A stretch of DNA of 64,000 nucleotides, from contig NZ_CP046175.1 of assembly GCF_009708215.1 (NCBI RefSeq), forward strand, positions 4,836,001 to 4,900,000, read 5' to 3'. The notes under the pieces were generated by a model. The model worked only from the letters and a program-made list of their open reading frames with translations, ran no database searches and was not told the DNA's origin. The stretch comes from Occultella kanbiaonis. Lineage in GTDB: Bacteria > Actinomycetota > Actinomycetes > Actinomycetales > Beutenbergiaceae. The position numbers and the translations under genes are program-made. Of this stretch, positions 17,793 to 26,458 are shown piece by piece (positions within the stretch are counted from its first letter, which is position 1; each line of letters opens with the position of its first letter).

Positions 17793-18448
17793 GAGTCCTC
17801 GTCCGGCTCAAGGAGCGTGCCGGCGGCGTGCCGGGCGAACAGGTCGGCCGCGGCTGCCTCGTCGTCGCCCTGCAGCACCTGCAGCAGGCTCCAGTGCCAG
17901 TCCGCGACCTCGTGCCAATCACCCGGGAACTCGGGGTCGCCGAGCGCATGCGTGGCCCGCAGGCTGGGCTCGATTATGTCCCACATGCGGGGAAGATACG
18001 GGTTCCCGCTCGCCTCGATCACCGTGCGGTGGAACGCGAAGTCGAGCTCCCGGAACCTGCTGAGGTTGCGCTCGGTAGCGGCCGCGTGCATCTGCTCGAT
18101 CGCGGAGTCGAGCCGACTGCGCATCTCCTTGCTGAGGTTGCCGCACACCAACCGGCCGGCGAGGGATTCCAGCGCGGTCCGTGCGACCTTCGCCTGGTGC
18201 ACCTCGTCCTCGGTGTACTCGGCCACGAAGTTGCCGCGATTGCGCTCGTGCGTCACGAGACCCTCGTGAGCAAGCCGCTTCAGCGCGTCTCGGACCGGTG
18301 CCTGGCTGACCTTCCACTCGCGTGCGAGCTGTGACTCGACCAACTGCTGCCCGGGGACGAGCGTGGAGTCCTTGATCCTGTCCTTGATCAGGTCGTAGAT
18401 CTGATCAGAGAGCAGCCCCCGTGCGAGTCCCGTCGTCGTCTCCGTCAT
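17780..18448 (-). CDS. GntR-family (FadR/FCD subgroup) transcriptional regulator
   Basis: A 222-residue regulator. The N-terminal winged helix-turn-helix spans about residues 14-80 (LVESQLAREWKVSQAPVRDA, then LKRLAHEGLV and the wing NRGNFVAEY). The C-terminal all-helical FCD ligand domain (about 90-215) carries FRELDFAFHRTVIEASGN, the usual metal-site region. FCD regulators usually sense carboxylic acids or sugar acids, which fits the neighbouring oxidative sugar operon. A tandem 7-base repeat lies 19 bases before its start, and the same motif precedes the transporter operon and the beta-helix gene. It is therefore probably autoregulated and the local repressor. Confidence 0.93.
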   Translation of the reverse strand: MTETTTGLARGLLSDQIYDLIKDRIKDSTLVPGQQLVESQLAREWKVSQAPVRDALKRLAHEGLVTHERNRGNFVAEYTEDEVHQAKVARTALESLAGRLVCGNLSKEMRSRLDSAIEQMHAAATERNLSRFRELDFAFHRTVIEASGNPYLPRMWDIIEPSLRATHALGDPEFPGDWHEVADWHWSLLQVLQGDDEAAAADLFARHAAGTLLEPDEDSQAR

Positions 18449-18467
18449 CTCGTCAGTCTACGGCTAT

Positions 18468-18481
18468 CGCTAATCGCTAAT
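18468..18481 (+). promoter_or_regulatory. GntR-type operator candidate, site B (gntR gene)
   Basis: CGCTAATCGCTAAT is a perfect tandem repeat of CGCTAAT, ending 19 bases upstream of the GntR start codon. It shares TAATCGmTAAT with sites A and C. Confidence 0.65.
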
Positions 18482-18521
18482 GGGTGCTCCGGGCCGCGTG
18501 GCCACCAACCCGGAGCACCCA
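18481..18521 (-). terminator. Strong intrinsic-type hairpin after the beta-helix gene
   Basis: TGGGTGCTCCGGG at 18481-18493 pairs perfectly over 13 bases with CCCGGAGCACCCA at 18509-18521, with a 15-base loop. It begins 12 bases after the stop of the 1,367-residue exported protein and abuts operator site B. It would stop that long transcript before the regulator gene. No clear U tract is present. Confidence 0.75.
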
Positions 18522-18533
18522 TTCGGTGGCGAT

Positions 18534-21500
18534 TCAGCCGCAGCTCACCGCCTCGTAGTTCACGGTGTCGCGCTGGTAGTGACCGTGGTCCTCGTGCCAC
18601 GAGTAGCCCGCGACGCTCGCGCCATCGGGATCGATCGACGCGCCACCCGTGACGAACCCGTGGTAGACCGCAGCGCCCGGCTGCACCGCCGTGAACTTCA
18701 TGTCACCGAACGGTGTGGTCAGTCGGATGTCGGCAGGCAGGTCCGTCAGATTGACGGCGTGCACCGCAACCACGGCCTGGTCGCCCCAGCACTGCGAGCG
18801 GACGCTGATCCGCAGGTCGACATCGGTCTCGTGCTCGGGCGGCTCGGGACCGACGTCCTCGACCGGCGTGAGCGTCAGCGCGTTGACCTCGGCGTAGTGG
18901 TAGACGTTGAGGTATCCGACGTCGGCGATCGCGGCACCGGTCCCGGTGTCGAGACCGCTCCAGACGGTCACGCCGTCGACACGGAGCACGACCTCCATGC
19001 CCTCGTCCGTGGCCATGGTGCCGAACTCGATGACGTGGTCGCTCTCGGGGCTGATCGCGGTGTTCGGCACTACGTCGAGCATGCTCTGACCGGGTCGCCA
19101 ACTCTGGATCTCGATGACGTCCTCCTTGATCACCACGAGGTAGCCCTTGTTACTGCCCACCCAGCTCGGCGTGCCCGCGCGGTCGGACCGGACCGCAAAG
19201 CCGTACCACCCGCCGTCGAACGCCCCGAACGCGGCGTTGAAACGAAGCAGGCCGTCGGCGTAGGTAGCGCCCTCGTAGCCGATCACGCCTTCGCTCGTCA
19301 CGCGCAACGTGCCGCTCTCGAAGTCGGCGATGTCGTCGCCGACCCACCCGTCGACGTCCGAGAGCTCATCGGTCAGGTCCGTGATCACGTACTGGCCCTC
19401 GATCACCTCGACGGTGACACTCGCGCTGATCGCGGGATCCTCGGCCACCGTGACGGTCACCGTGGTGGCCCCGGGCGCGACCGCGCGGAGGCGCCCGAGC
19501 GCATCGACCGTGGCGATCTCCGGATCGGCCGACTCCCACGTAAGCGAGGCGCTGGCATCGCTCGGGGTGAGGGTGGCGGTCAGCTGACGGCTACCGCCCG
19601 CAGCGAGGACGATGTCGGTCTCGGCGATGGTGATCGACTCCGGTGCCGTGCGCACCAGCGAGAACGCGACGTCGTCGACGTCGAGGTGGCTGAAGCCCGA
19701 AACGTAGAACCCGACCCGACCCGAGGCGCCGGGGTTCGGGTTCGGTCCCGAGACCACGGCAGTGCCGTCGACAGAGACCGTCACACCGGTGGCGGCCGCC
19801 GTCAGAGCGACCTCGTAGTTGGTGCTCGGGTCGAGAGCCTGTTCAGGAGCCAGTACGCCCTCCTCCAGCACGGCCCAGTCGGAGTCGTAGATCCTCCACC
19901 GCGGACCGGTCTCGGCGTGCCGATACTCGATGAAGCCGCCGGGGTCGGTTCCGGCGCGGTCGTAGATCACGAGTACCCCACCCTCGGGCATGATCTCCGG
20001 TGTGCGGAGCTGGAACCGAAGCGTGTACTCGCTGAACGGCCGCGGATGCTGGGTGTTCGCCCCGTTGACGATCCGGTACGCGTGGTTCCCGGCGCCATCG
20101 GCCACGATGCTGCGGTTCGGATCGACAGGCCAGTCGTTGCCACCGGATTCGAAGTCCGTGAAGTGAAGGATGCCGTCACCCTCCACCACCACGACCCGGG
20201 CCACGGCGACGACCGCAGCGTTGGCTACGGAGGTGGCAGTCAGGTTTGCCTCACCCGGGGCGAGTGCCGTCACCGTGCCGGTCGCATCGACCTCGACGGT
20301 CGCCGGGTCGCTGCTCGTGTAGGTCACGCCGGTGTCGGAGGAGTTCCACGGCACTACCTGCGCGGCGAACGACTGCGACGAACCCAGCGGGAGGGTCAGC
20401 TGCTCCGCAGGAAGGTAGACACCGGAGACGTCGATCTGCGTGGGCGAGGAGGGATGACCCACCGTGCCCTGCGTCCCGATCTCGCCGAAAGCGGTCGGCT
20501 CGAACCCGGGGATCTGCTCGAACGCCTGCGCATCCTCTGCAAACGTGAAGTCGCCGGCCTGCCAGTCGATGAAACCCGGATCGGTCTCGGTGACCCAGTT
20601 GTTCGCGTAGTTCATCAGAGCGTGGACATCGCGGGCGCCTTCGGCGTTCACGTCCCCGGAACGCGTCAGGCCCGGGTTCCATACCACGTTGTTCTCGAAG
20701 ACGTTCGTGTCCGGGTAGTAGTGGTTCTCGTCAAAGAATGTCAGCAGTTCCGGGTAGCGCTCTGCGTAAGCGGTGCCGACGAAGTCGTTGTTCTCCTCGA
20801 ACAGTTCGATCCACTTGGGCATGTAGTCGGTGTCGACCTTGTTGCCTTCGCCGTCACCCATCCACATCTCATAGTTGTTGAAGGGGATGAAGGTGTCGAT
20901 GAAGACATTGTTGCGGGCGGTGATATATGAGCCGGAGCCGCTCTTGATGGCGTCGTTGCCCATCCGGTAGAAGTAGTTCCCCTCGATGGTCAGATCCATC
21001 GTGAGGTTGTCCGGATAGATGCCCTCCACACCGAGCCGGCCGATTCCGGTGTCGTGGAAGTAGTTGCCGCGGATCACGGTGCCACGCTGCTGTGGCGTCT
21101 CGCCTGCGTTCATGTAGATCGCACCGAGATCCTGGAACCTCTTGCAGATGTCGTAGATCTCGTTGCGCTCGATCAGGTGGTCGTTGCCGTGCACGATGAT
21201 GCCTGGGTGAGGCGCGTCGTGGATCTCGCTGCCCAGCACGGCGTTACCCACGCCGTCGAGCATCACACCGGGGTTGTACGCCTGGTGGTAGTACGCGAAG
21301 TCGTGGATGTGGGTGTTCACCACCCGGTTGTTGCCGGGTGTCAGCAGCGTCTTGTCCCCACCTTGAAGGACGACGGCGACCCCGCCGATGTGCTCCAAGT
21401 GCGAGTCCACGACCGTGTGGTCGATGCCTCCGCGGTTCACGGGGATACCGTCGTAGGTATAGCGGCCCGGAGAATTGATGTACACGCCGCCATCAGTGAA

Positions 21501-22637
21501 GTTGCGGATGTCGCTGCTCGAGATCGTGACGGATTCGCCTCCGAGGATCACCGCTGCGAGCGCCCGCCCGTACTCGAGCACGAGCTCGTCGAACACGATG
21601 TGCGATGCGCCGTCGGTGCGAAGCATCGGCTCCGAGAGCATCGAGACGGTGACCGCTCCGGTGCCGTGCTGGAAGCCCGCGTTGGGCTGGAAGTAGAGGA
21701 TGCCGGCATCGCGGTCCACGTAGTACTCACCTGGGGAGTCCAGTTCTTCGAGGAGGTTCTCGAAGTGATGGAAGTCCTCGAACCAGGTCTTCATCAGCCC
21801 GGACATCTCGCCGTAGCGCATCGTCAGTTGCTGAGCCTCGAGGTCGATCGAGGCGACCCTGTTGTACGACCACTCCCACGAGTAGCCGAAGATGCCGTCC
21901 ATCCAGATGTCCTCGGCCTGGGTCCAGTACTGAGGCCGGTCGTAGGTGAAGCTGAACGTTCCGCCACGGTCGTGCAGGTCGTCGTCTTCGCGGGTCGGGC
22001 CGACGTCGATGATCTCGCCCATCTGAACGGTGTCGCCGTTGTTCGGCCAACGAGCGAGCGTCATGCCCTCCCCCTCGACGAACAGTTCCATCGGTGGAGT
22101 CTCGCTGAGGTCGTTCGCCTGCCAGTACCCGTGCCGGCTGAGGTTGCCATAGTCAGTGATCCCGGCGTCGTCGAGATCGAGCTGGAGCACGGTGTCGTGC
22201 GCATCGACATCGACAATCCGGTCCAGCACCGCAGTATCTGTCACCGGTGTGAAGTCCCCGCGGTCGAGTTCGAGTCCGCCGGTCAGGCGTGCCGTCTCAC
22301 CAGGGTAGGAGGCGTAGGTGATCGGCGCCTCCGCGGTCCCGGAGTCCTCCGGGCCGAGCTCGAAACTCTGGGTGCGCTGGTAGGAGCCCTCACGCAAGTA
22401 GACCGTGACCGGGCCGTCGGGGAGGGTACCTTCGGAGCGTTGCACACGAATGGCGTCGCGTGCACCCTCGAGCGTGGCAAAGGGCTCCTCGAGAGTTCCG
22501 GGGGCTGCATCGTCACCACCCGGCGCGATGTACAGCGTGAGAGGCGTGGCGTCGGCCTGTGCGGGCACACAGAGTCCGCCCAGCCCGAGGGCGATCGTGG
22601 TGAGCAGCGTGAATAGCCGCCTGAGTATGGCTGACAT
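18534..22637 (-). CDS. Large exported beta-helix protein with Big2 domains, putative polysaccharide-active enzyme
   Basis: A 1,367-residue secreted protein. The signal peptide is about residues 1-30 (MSAILRRLFTLLTTIALGLG, cleavage likely after AQADA). The N-terminal half starts LYIAPGGDDAAPGTLEEPFA and forms a right-handed parallel beta-helix to about residue 720, with many Asn/Asp turns (HGNDHLIERNEIYDICKRF). A Big2 Ig-like domain lies at about 735-825, a concanavalin-like domain at 825-995 and a second Big2 at 1000-1085. Another lectin-like domain (1085-1260) and a C-terminal beta domain with two cysteines complete it. Beta-helix proteins of this type are polysaccharide lyases or glycosidases. 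The precise family is not assignable, but glycan binding and cleavage outside the cell is the best reading. GGAAGG precedes the ATG. Operator site C lies about 75 bases upstream. Confidence 0.85.
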   Translation of the reverse strand: MSAILRRLFTLLTTIALGLGGLCVPAQADATPLTLYIAPGGDDAAPGTLEEPFATLEGARDAIRVQRSEGTLPDGPVTVYLREGSYQRTQSFELGPEDSGTAEAPITYASYPGETARLTGGLELDRGDFTPVTDTAVLDRIVDVDAHDTVLQLDLDDAGITDYGNLSRHGYWQANDLSETPPMELFVEGEGMTLARWPNNGDTVQMGEIIDVGPTREDDDLHDRGGTFSFTYDRPQYWTQAEDIWMDGIFGYSWEWSYNRVASIDLEAQQLTMRYGEMSGLMKTWFEDFHHFENLLEELDSPGEYYVDRDAGILYFQPNAGFQHGTGAVTVSMLSEPMLRTDGASHIVFDELVLEYGRALAAVILGGESVTISSSDIRNFTDGGVYINSPGRYTYDGIPVNRGGIDHTVVDSHLEHIGGVAVVLQGGDKTLLTPGNNRVVNTHIHDFAYYHQAYNPGVMLDGVGNAVLGSEIHDAPHPGIIVHGNDHLIERNEIYDICKRFQDLGAIYMNAGETPQQRGTVIRGNYFHDTGIGRLGVEGIYPDNLTMDLTIEGNYFYRMGNDAIKSGSGSYITARNNVFIDTFIPFNNYEMWMGDGEGNKVDTDYMPKWIELFEENNDFVGTAYAERYPELLTFFDENHYYPDTNVFENNVVWNPGLTRSGDVNAEGARDVHALMNYANNWVTETDPGFIDWQAGDFTFAEDAQAFEQIPGFEPTAFGEIGTQGTVGHPSSPTQIDVSGVYLPAEQLTLPLGSSQSFAAQVVPWNSSDTGVTYTSSDPATVEVDATGTVTALAPGEANLTATSVANAAVVAVARVVVVEGDGILHFTDFESGGNDWPVDPNRSIVADGAGNHAYRIVNGANTQHPRPFSEYTLRFQLRTPEIMPEGGVLVIYDRAGTDPGGFIEYRHAETGPRWRIYDSDWAVLEEGVLAPEQALDPSTNYEVALTAAATGVTVSVDGTAVVSGPNPNPGASGRVGFYVSGFSHLDVDDVAFSLVRTAPESITIAETDIVLAAGGSRQLTATLTPSDASASLTWESADPEIATVDALGRLRAVAPGATTVTVTVAEDPAISASVTVEVIEGQYVITDLTDELSDVDGWVGDDIADFESGTLRVTSEGVIGYEGATYADGLLRFNAAFGAFDGGWYGFAVRSDRAGTPSWVGSNKGYLVVIKEDVIEIQSWRPGQSMLDVVPNTAISPESDHVIEFGTMATDEGMEVVLRVDGVTVWSGLDTGTGAAIADVGYLNVYHYAEVNALTLTPVEDVGPEPPEHETDVDLRISVRSQCWGDQAVVAVHAVNLTDLPADIRLTTPFGDMKFTAVQPGAAVYHGFVTGGASIDPDGASVAGYSWHEDHGHYQRDTVNYEAVSCG

Positions 22638-22712
22638 ACCGACCCTTCCGGCCACCCGGTTGGTGGCGATCGTCGTTGACCCGGCCCGAGTGGGCCGCGA
22701 TGGCGACGCTAT

Positions 22713-22726
22713 CACTAATCGATAAT
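22713..22726 (+). promoter_or_regulatory. GntR-type operator candidate, site C (beta-helix gene)
   Basis: CACTAATCGATAAT differs from site A at one base and from site B at two. It is 75 bases before the beta-helix start codon, in the same orientation relative to the gene as the other two sites. Confidence 0.65.
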
Positions 22727-22911
22727 CGAGGGTAGATTGGCTGCGATCGTCATGCGGCGACCACCCTTGGCCCAGCAGCACGGTTCCCACCTCGTATCCT
22801 CCGGAGGCCGGCTGAGCCGGGCGGAGCACATGGCGGGTCATATTCGCTTGTGCCCCAGCGAGCACTCACTAGCGTGAGCAGAAAGTTGAACAACGTAGGG
22901 AGTGGGTCCAC

Positions 22912-23499
22912 GTGCCCTTCGCAAGCCTCGATGTCCCGGACGGGCTGACCACGGACGAGTTCGTCCTCCGGCCGATCCTCGCCGCCGACGCCGAGCTGGA
23001 CTACGCGGCCGTGATGGAGAGCCGGGACTACCTGCGCGCCTGGGAGCAGTCGACGTGGCCGGCGGACGACTTCACCGTCGAGGCGAACCGGGAGGACCTG
23101 GTCGGGCTGGAGGAGCGGCACGCCGACGGCAGGGCCTTCACCTACACGGTGATGAACCCGGCCGGCACGGAGTGCCTCGGCTGCGTCTATCTGATGGCGA
23201 CGAATGGGCGCTCGTTCGACAACGCGCGCATCACCGCGGTGGGCGACCAGCGCTGGGACGAGTACGAGGCAGCCGTGTACTTCTGGGTGCGCCGGTCCCG
23301 ACTGGCGACGGAGACGGACCGGGCGCTGCTCGAGGCACTTCGGACCTGGCTCGCGCAGGACTGGAGCATGCGCGGGCACCTCTTCGTCACCAACGAACAG
23401 TTCACCCAGCAGGTCGGCCTGATCGGTCAGACCGACCTGCAGCTGCGGTTCACGGTCGAGAATCCGGGCAAGCCGGGCCGCTACCTGGCCTACTCCTAG
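22912..23499 (+). CDS. GNAT-like acetyltransferase family protein
   Basis: A 195-residue protein with the layout of GNAT acetyltransferases: FVLRPILAADAELDYAAVME at the N-terminus, then a substrate-side helix region. A central beta strand follows (TECLGCVYLMATN), then AAVYFWVRRSRLATETDRAL in the position of the acetyl-CoA-binding strand and helix. The canonical Q/RxxGxG/A loop is not obvious, so activity is uncertain. Start is a GTG with AGGGAGTGGG just upstream. Its stop codon shares a CTAG with the convergent alginate lyase-like gene. Confidence 0.7.
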   Translation: MPFASLDVPDGLTTDEFVLRPILAADAELDYAAVMESRDYLRAWEQSTWPADDFTVEANREDLVGLEERHADGRAFTYTVMNPAGTECLGCVYLMATNGRSFDNARITAVGDQRWDEYEAAVYFWVRRSRLATETDRALLEALRTWLAQDWSMRGHLFVTNEQFTQQVGLIGQTDLQLRFTVENPGKPGRYLAYS

Positions 23500-24686
23500 G
23501 CGTCCACACCCTGTCGAGCGTCGCCGGCAAGCACCACGTGCCGCGGCTCGCCGGTGGCAGCGAGACGTCGGTGCGCGTCGGCGACGCGGGGGTCGGCGAG
23601 GCCGATCGCCCCGATCCGGGCCGCGGCGATCGCGTGGTCTCCCGCGTGGTTGTCCTCGGCCTGGTCCACCCGGGCGTAGGGCCACTCGGCGCCGCCCAGG
23701 TAGGGCAGGAGGAACTCGTAGGCGAGGCGCAGGCTGCGCCCGTCGCTCGTGGTGTACGCCCACTGGTCCACCCCGAGCCCGGCGAGGACCTGGGCCTCGG
23801 TGGCGAGCGCGCGCAACCCGTAGGTCGCGTACTGCCACGCGTCGAGTCGGGCCATCTCCTCCGGCAACGAGCCGTCCGGGCCGAGCTGGTGATCGAGGTG
23901 CGTGCGACCGAGCTCGGCCAGGTCGGCGACCACCTCGGGCGTCGCGGTGCCGGCGTAGCCGGCGGCCGCGGCCACCTGCGCGAGCCAGAACGAGCCGTGG
24001 TTGTTGACCATCCGGCCCTCCGCCGTCCCGAACTCGCTGGTGCGCAGCCAGTGGGCGTAGTCCGCCATCCAGGCCCGCAGGCCGTCGCGGTCCGCGCCGC
24101 GCCAGTGGCCGTCCGCCTCGAGGAGGTGCACGTGGTCGAGCACCTCGACGAGCACCGCACCCTCGATGATGCCGATCCCCGCGCCGTCGTTGACGCCCGG
24201 CAGCACGGCCGCGTGACGCAGGTGCGGCGTCATCGACGTGCCAGGGTCCACGAACCAGGTCCGCAGCACCGCGGCGGCGGCCTCGCCCAGCTCGGCGTCG
24301 TCACCGATGAACGCGCCGAGCGCGAGCACCCGGACCCGCTCGACCATCTCGTCGTAGCGGGCCTTGTCATACCGGCCCGAGTTCGACTCGGGGTTGATCA
24401 GGCAGTCGCGGCGCAGGTACGGCAGCCCGTCCGCACGCTCCGGGTCGGGCCAGGCGTACTTGCCGATCGCGTAGAAGTCGCGGACCTCTCCCGACGGGCC
24501 CGGGTGCGGCTTGTCGGTCACGGTCACCGGAGCGAGCCCCGCGAGCGCCTGCCCCCGAGCGAGGAGCGCGTCCCGCGCGCTCCTCAGCGGTTCTCCCGCA
24601 GAACCGTCCCGCAGGGCCTCACGGGCACCGCTGAGGACGGTCCACGACATCGTGGTCAGGCTGGGCGGCGGTACGTTGGTGGGCAT
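23496..24686 (-). CDS. Alginate lyase family protein (PL5-like)
   Basis: A 396-residue protein of the alginate lyase/toroid superfamily. The PL5 hallmark MVNNHGSFWLAQVAAAAGY lies near residue 220; in known PL5 lyases the Asn-His pair neutralises the substrate carboxylate and assists catalysis. Also seen are DFYAIGKYAWPDPE near 64-77 and LPYLRRDCLINPESN near 84-98. No signal peptide is apparent, so it may act on imported oligosaccharides rather than outside the cell. ATG at 24686 is chosen. One at 24707 is possible, and neither has a strong ribosome site. Its stop overlaps the convergent GNAT stop by four bases. Confidence 0.82.
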   Translation of the reverse strand: MPTNVPPPSLTTMSWTVLSGAREALRDGSAGEPLRSARDALLARGQALAGLAPVTVTDKPHPGPSGEVRDFYAIGKYAWPDPERADGLPYLRRDCLINPESNSGRYDKARYDEMVERVRVLALGAFIGDDAELGEAAAAVLRTWFVDPGTSMTPHLRHAAVLPGVNDGAGIGIIEGAVLVEVLDHVHLLEADGHWRGADRDGLRAWMADYAHWLRTSEFGTAEGRMVNNHGSFWLAQVAAAAGYAGTATPEVVADLAELGRTHLDHQLGPDGSLPEEMARLDAWQYATYGLRALATEAQVLAGLGVDQWAYTTSDGRSLRLAYEFLLPYLGGAEWPYARVDQAEDNHAGDHAIAAARIGAIGLADPRVADAHRRLAATGEPRHVVLAGDARQGVDA

Positions 24687-24776
24687 GCAAATGGATGCTA
24701 CGCCCATAACATGGATCCGTTGACCTCCCGCGTGTGCCGGTAGGGCGCAGGCCGTCACCTCATTTAGGATCGCCTG

Positions 24777-25070
24777 GTGATCTTCAAGGCCGTCGGCGAT
24801 GCGCGCCCGTACCCGGACCACGGGCTGAGTACGCCCAAGGACTGGGCGCAGATCCCGCCCCGGCAGGTGCACCTCGACGAACTGGTCACCACCAAGGCCA
24901 CCCTCGACCTGCACAGCCTGCTGTCCGAGGACTCCACGTTCTACGGCGACCTGTTCGCCCACGTGGTGTCCTGGCGCGGCGTGCTCTACCTCGAGGACGG
25001 ACTGCATCGCGCCCTACGGACCGCGCTGCAGCAGCGCAACGTGCTCCACGCCCGGGTCCTGGAGATCTGA
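24777..25070 (+). CDS. Small conserved actinobacterial protein (VapB/ParB-like annotation)
   Basis: A 97-residue protein conserved, from memory, in many actinobacteria upstream of a LytR C-terminal gene, where it is often labelled VapB-type antitoxin. The segment LFAHVVSWRGVLYLEDGLHR resembles the ParB/sulfiredoxin fold more than a ribbon-helix-helix antitoxin. No PIN-domain toxin gene is nearby, so a toxin-antitoxin role is not supported here. Confidence 0.7.
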   Translation: MIFKAVGDARPYPDHGLSTPKDWAQIPPRQVHLDELVTTKATLDLHSLLSEDSTFYGDLFAHVVSWRGVLYLEDGLHRALRTALQQRNVLHARVLEI

Positions 25071-25120
25071 GCCATGGACAGTTCCGTGGTCCGCAGCCAC
25101 GTATCCGCTAGGTTCCTTCC

Positions 25121-25726
25121 GTGAGCACCAATGGCGTGCGCGACGCCGCCGAGGCCAGGGCAGCCCGGCGTCGGCACCTGCAGCAGCGACAGACCATCAT
25201 CTTCGGCGGCCTGATCGCGGTGATGCTGGTGATCGCGTTGACCGCCGGCGCCATGTGGGTGGGGATCCTGCCGACGCCGGTGAACATCCCGATCAACTCC
25301 CCCGAGCCCACCGAGGCCACGGCCGCCCCCGGCCCGTGCCCGCCGGAGGGCCAGACGTACATCAACTTCGCCGAGATCACGGCGACCGTCCTGAACGGGA
25401 CCACCACCAGCGGCCTCGCCGGCACGACCGGCGCCGAGCTCCAGGCCCGCGGCATCATCATCGCCGCCCAGGCCAACGCCGAGTCCAGCTACGCCGGGGT
25501 CGCCCGGATCGTCGCCGGTCCCACCGGGCTCGGTCAGGCCTACAGCGTGGCGCTGCTGTTCCCCGAATCGACCATCGTGCTCGACGAGCGTGCGGACGCC
25601 ACCATCGACGTGATCCTCGGCGCTCGGTTCGAGATGCTGCTGCCCGCCGAAGAGGTACTCCTCGACCCGGCCGTCGTGATCCCTGCTCCGCAGGGCTGCG
25701 AACCACTCCCGACGGCGACCGGCTGA
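25121..25726 (+). CDS. LytR C-terminal domain protein
   Basis: A 201-residue membrane protein starting at GTG 25121. A basic N-terminus (ARRRHLQQRQ) precedes a membrane helix at about residues 26-48 (TIIFGGLIAVMLVIALTAGA). A Pro-rich linker and a LytR_C domain follow (about 85-180, beginning ITATVLNGTTTSGLAGTTGA). LytR_C domains accompany cell-wall polymer ligases and are extracytoplasmic. It lies 50 bases after the small conserved protein gene and four bases before the DUF4190 gene. Confidence 0.85.
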   Translation: MSTNGVRDAAEARAARRRHLQQRQTIIFGGLIAVMLVIALTAGAMWVGILPTPVNIPINSPEPTEATAAPGPCPPEGQTYINFAEITATVLNGTTTSGLAGTTGAELQARGIIIAAQANAESSYAGVARIVAGPTGLGQAYSVALLFPESTIVLDERADATIDVILGARFEMLLPAEEVLLDPAVVIPAPQGCEPLPTATG

Positions 25727-25729
25727 GTC

Positions 25730-26158
25730 GTGTCCGACGGCGGCGGTTTCACGGCCCTCGCGCCGGTGCGCGCACCCGCACCCGAGGTGCGTGAGCCCGT
25801 GCGTGCCGACGCGTCGCTGCGCCCGTGGCAGGCAACCGCGCAGTACGGCGTCTCCCCGTTCGTGAACGGCTACACCCGCCCGCTGCCCTCGTACGCCGAG
25901 ACGTTCTCCGGCCCCGGCTACTACACGCCGCCCCCGAAGTCCTCGGTGTGGGCCACGCTCGCCCTGGTGTTCGCCCTGCTCGGCGTGGTGCTGTCGGTGC
26001 CGGCGCTGCTCGCGATCGTCTTCGGGCACATCGGCGTGGTGCAGACCAGGAACAACCTGATGCGGGGTCGCGGCCTCGCCATGGCCGCACTCGTGCTCGG
26101 GTACGTGGTGGTCGGATTCTGGGCGCTGCTGCTGACCGCGTTCTGGCTGTCCGGCTGA
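25730..26158 (+). CDS. DUF4190 domain membrane protein
   Basis: A 142-residue protein from GTG 25730. A Pro/Tyr-rich cytoplasmic N-terminus (about 1-70) is followed by two membrane helices (VWATLALVFALLGVVLSVPA and LAMAALVLGYVVVGFWALLL) with the loop IVFGHIGVVQTRNNLMRGRG, the signature of the DUF4190 family. Function unknown. It is probably cotranscribed with the LytR_C gene, being only three bases after it. Confidence 0.82.
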   Translation: MSDGGGFTALAPVRAPAPEVREPVRADASLRPWQATAQYGVSPFVNGYTRPLPSYAETFSGPGYYTPPPKSSVWATLALVFALLGVVLSVPALLAIVFGHIGVVQTRNNLMRGRGLAMAALVLGYVVVGFWALLLTAFWLSG

Positions 26159-26203
26159 CAGACGGCGGGGCCTCGCACGACTGAGCGGCGGCGCCCTTGG
26201 GTC

Positions 26204-26374
26204 GTGGCCGTCACCGCGGCCACCGTCCTGGCCTGGACCGGGTTCTTCGTCCACAACGTGGCCGACCTACCCGGCCAGACGATCCTCAGCCCCGAGTCGC
26301 TCGCGCCGACGCTCATCTGGCTCGCGGCCCTGGCCCTGTGGCTGCTGCCGCGGACCCGGGCGGTCGGAGCCTGA
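26204..26374 (+). CDS. Very small membrane protein
   Basis: A 56-residue frame starting at GTG 26204 and ending at 26374. Two hydrophobic segments (VAVTAATVLAWTGFFVHNV and LIWLAALALWLLP) flank a polar loop with ADLPGQTILSPESLAP. The composition is clearly protein-like and consistent with the downstream end of the DUF4190 operon. The frame is open upstream without an alternative start, and the ribosome site is weak, so the true N-terminus is uncertain. Confidence 0.45.
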   Translation: MAVTAATVLAWTGFFVHNVADLPGQTILSPESLAPTLIWLAALALWLLPRTRAVGA

Positions 26375-26458
26375 GCTCATCGCCACGACCGTGGCCTGGC
26401 TGAGGAGGGTCCGTGGGCCCAGGGCGTCGCACCGCCCGGGCTGAGGCCGGCTCCGACC

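Noticed and set aside
18480-20930. An 816-codon open frame on the plus strand, opposite the beta-helix gene
   Set aside because: It is antisense to a gene with a signal peptide and clear domains; its protein is Arg/Val/Asp-rich low complexity, typical of GC-rich shadow frames.
23496-25007. Longer form of the PL5-like protein starting near 25007
   Set aside because: The extra N-terminal 107 residues run antisense through the convincing small conserved gene at 24777-25070 and are not part of the lyase fold.
24777-25070. VapB antitoxin of a toxin-antitoxin pair
   Set aside because: No PIN toxin gene is adjacent, and the downstream genes are wall-related or small membrane proteins, so the toxin-antitoxin label is not supported.
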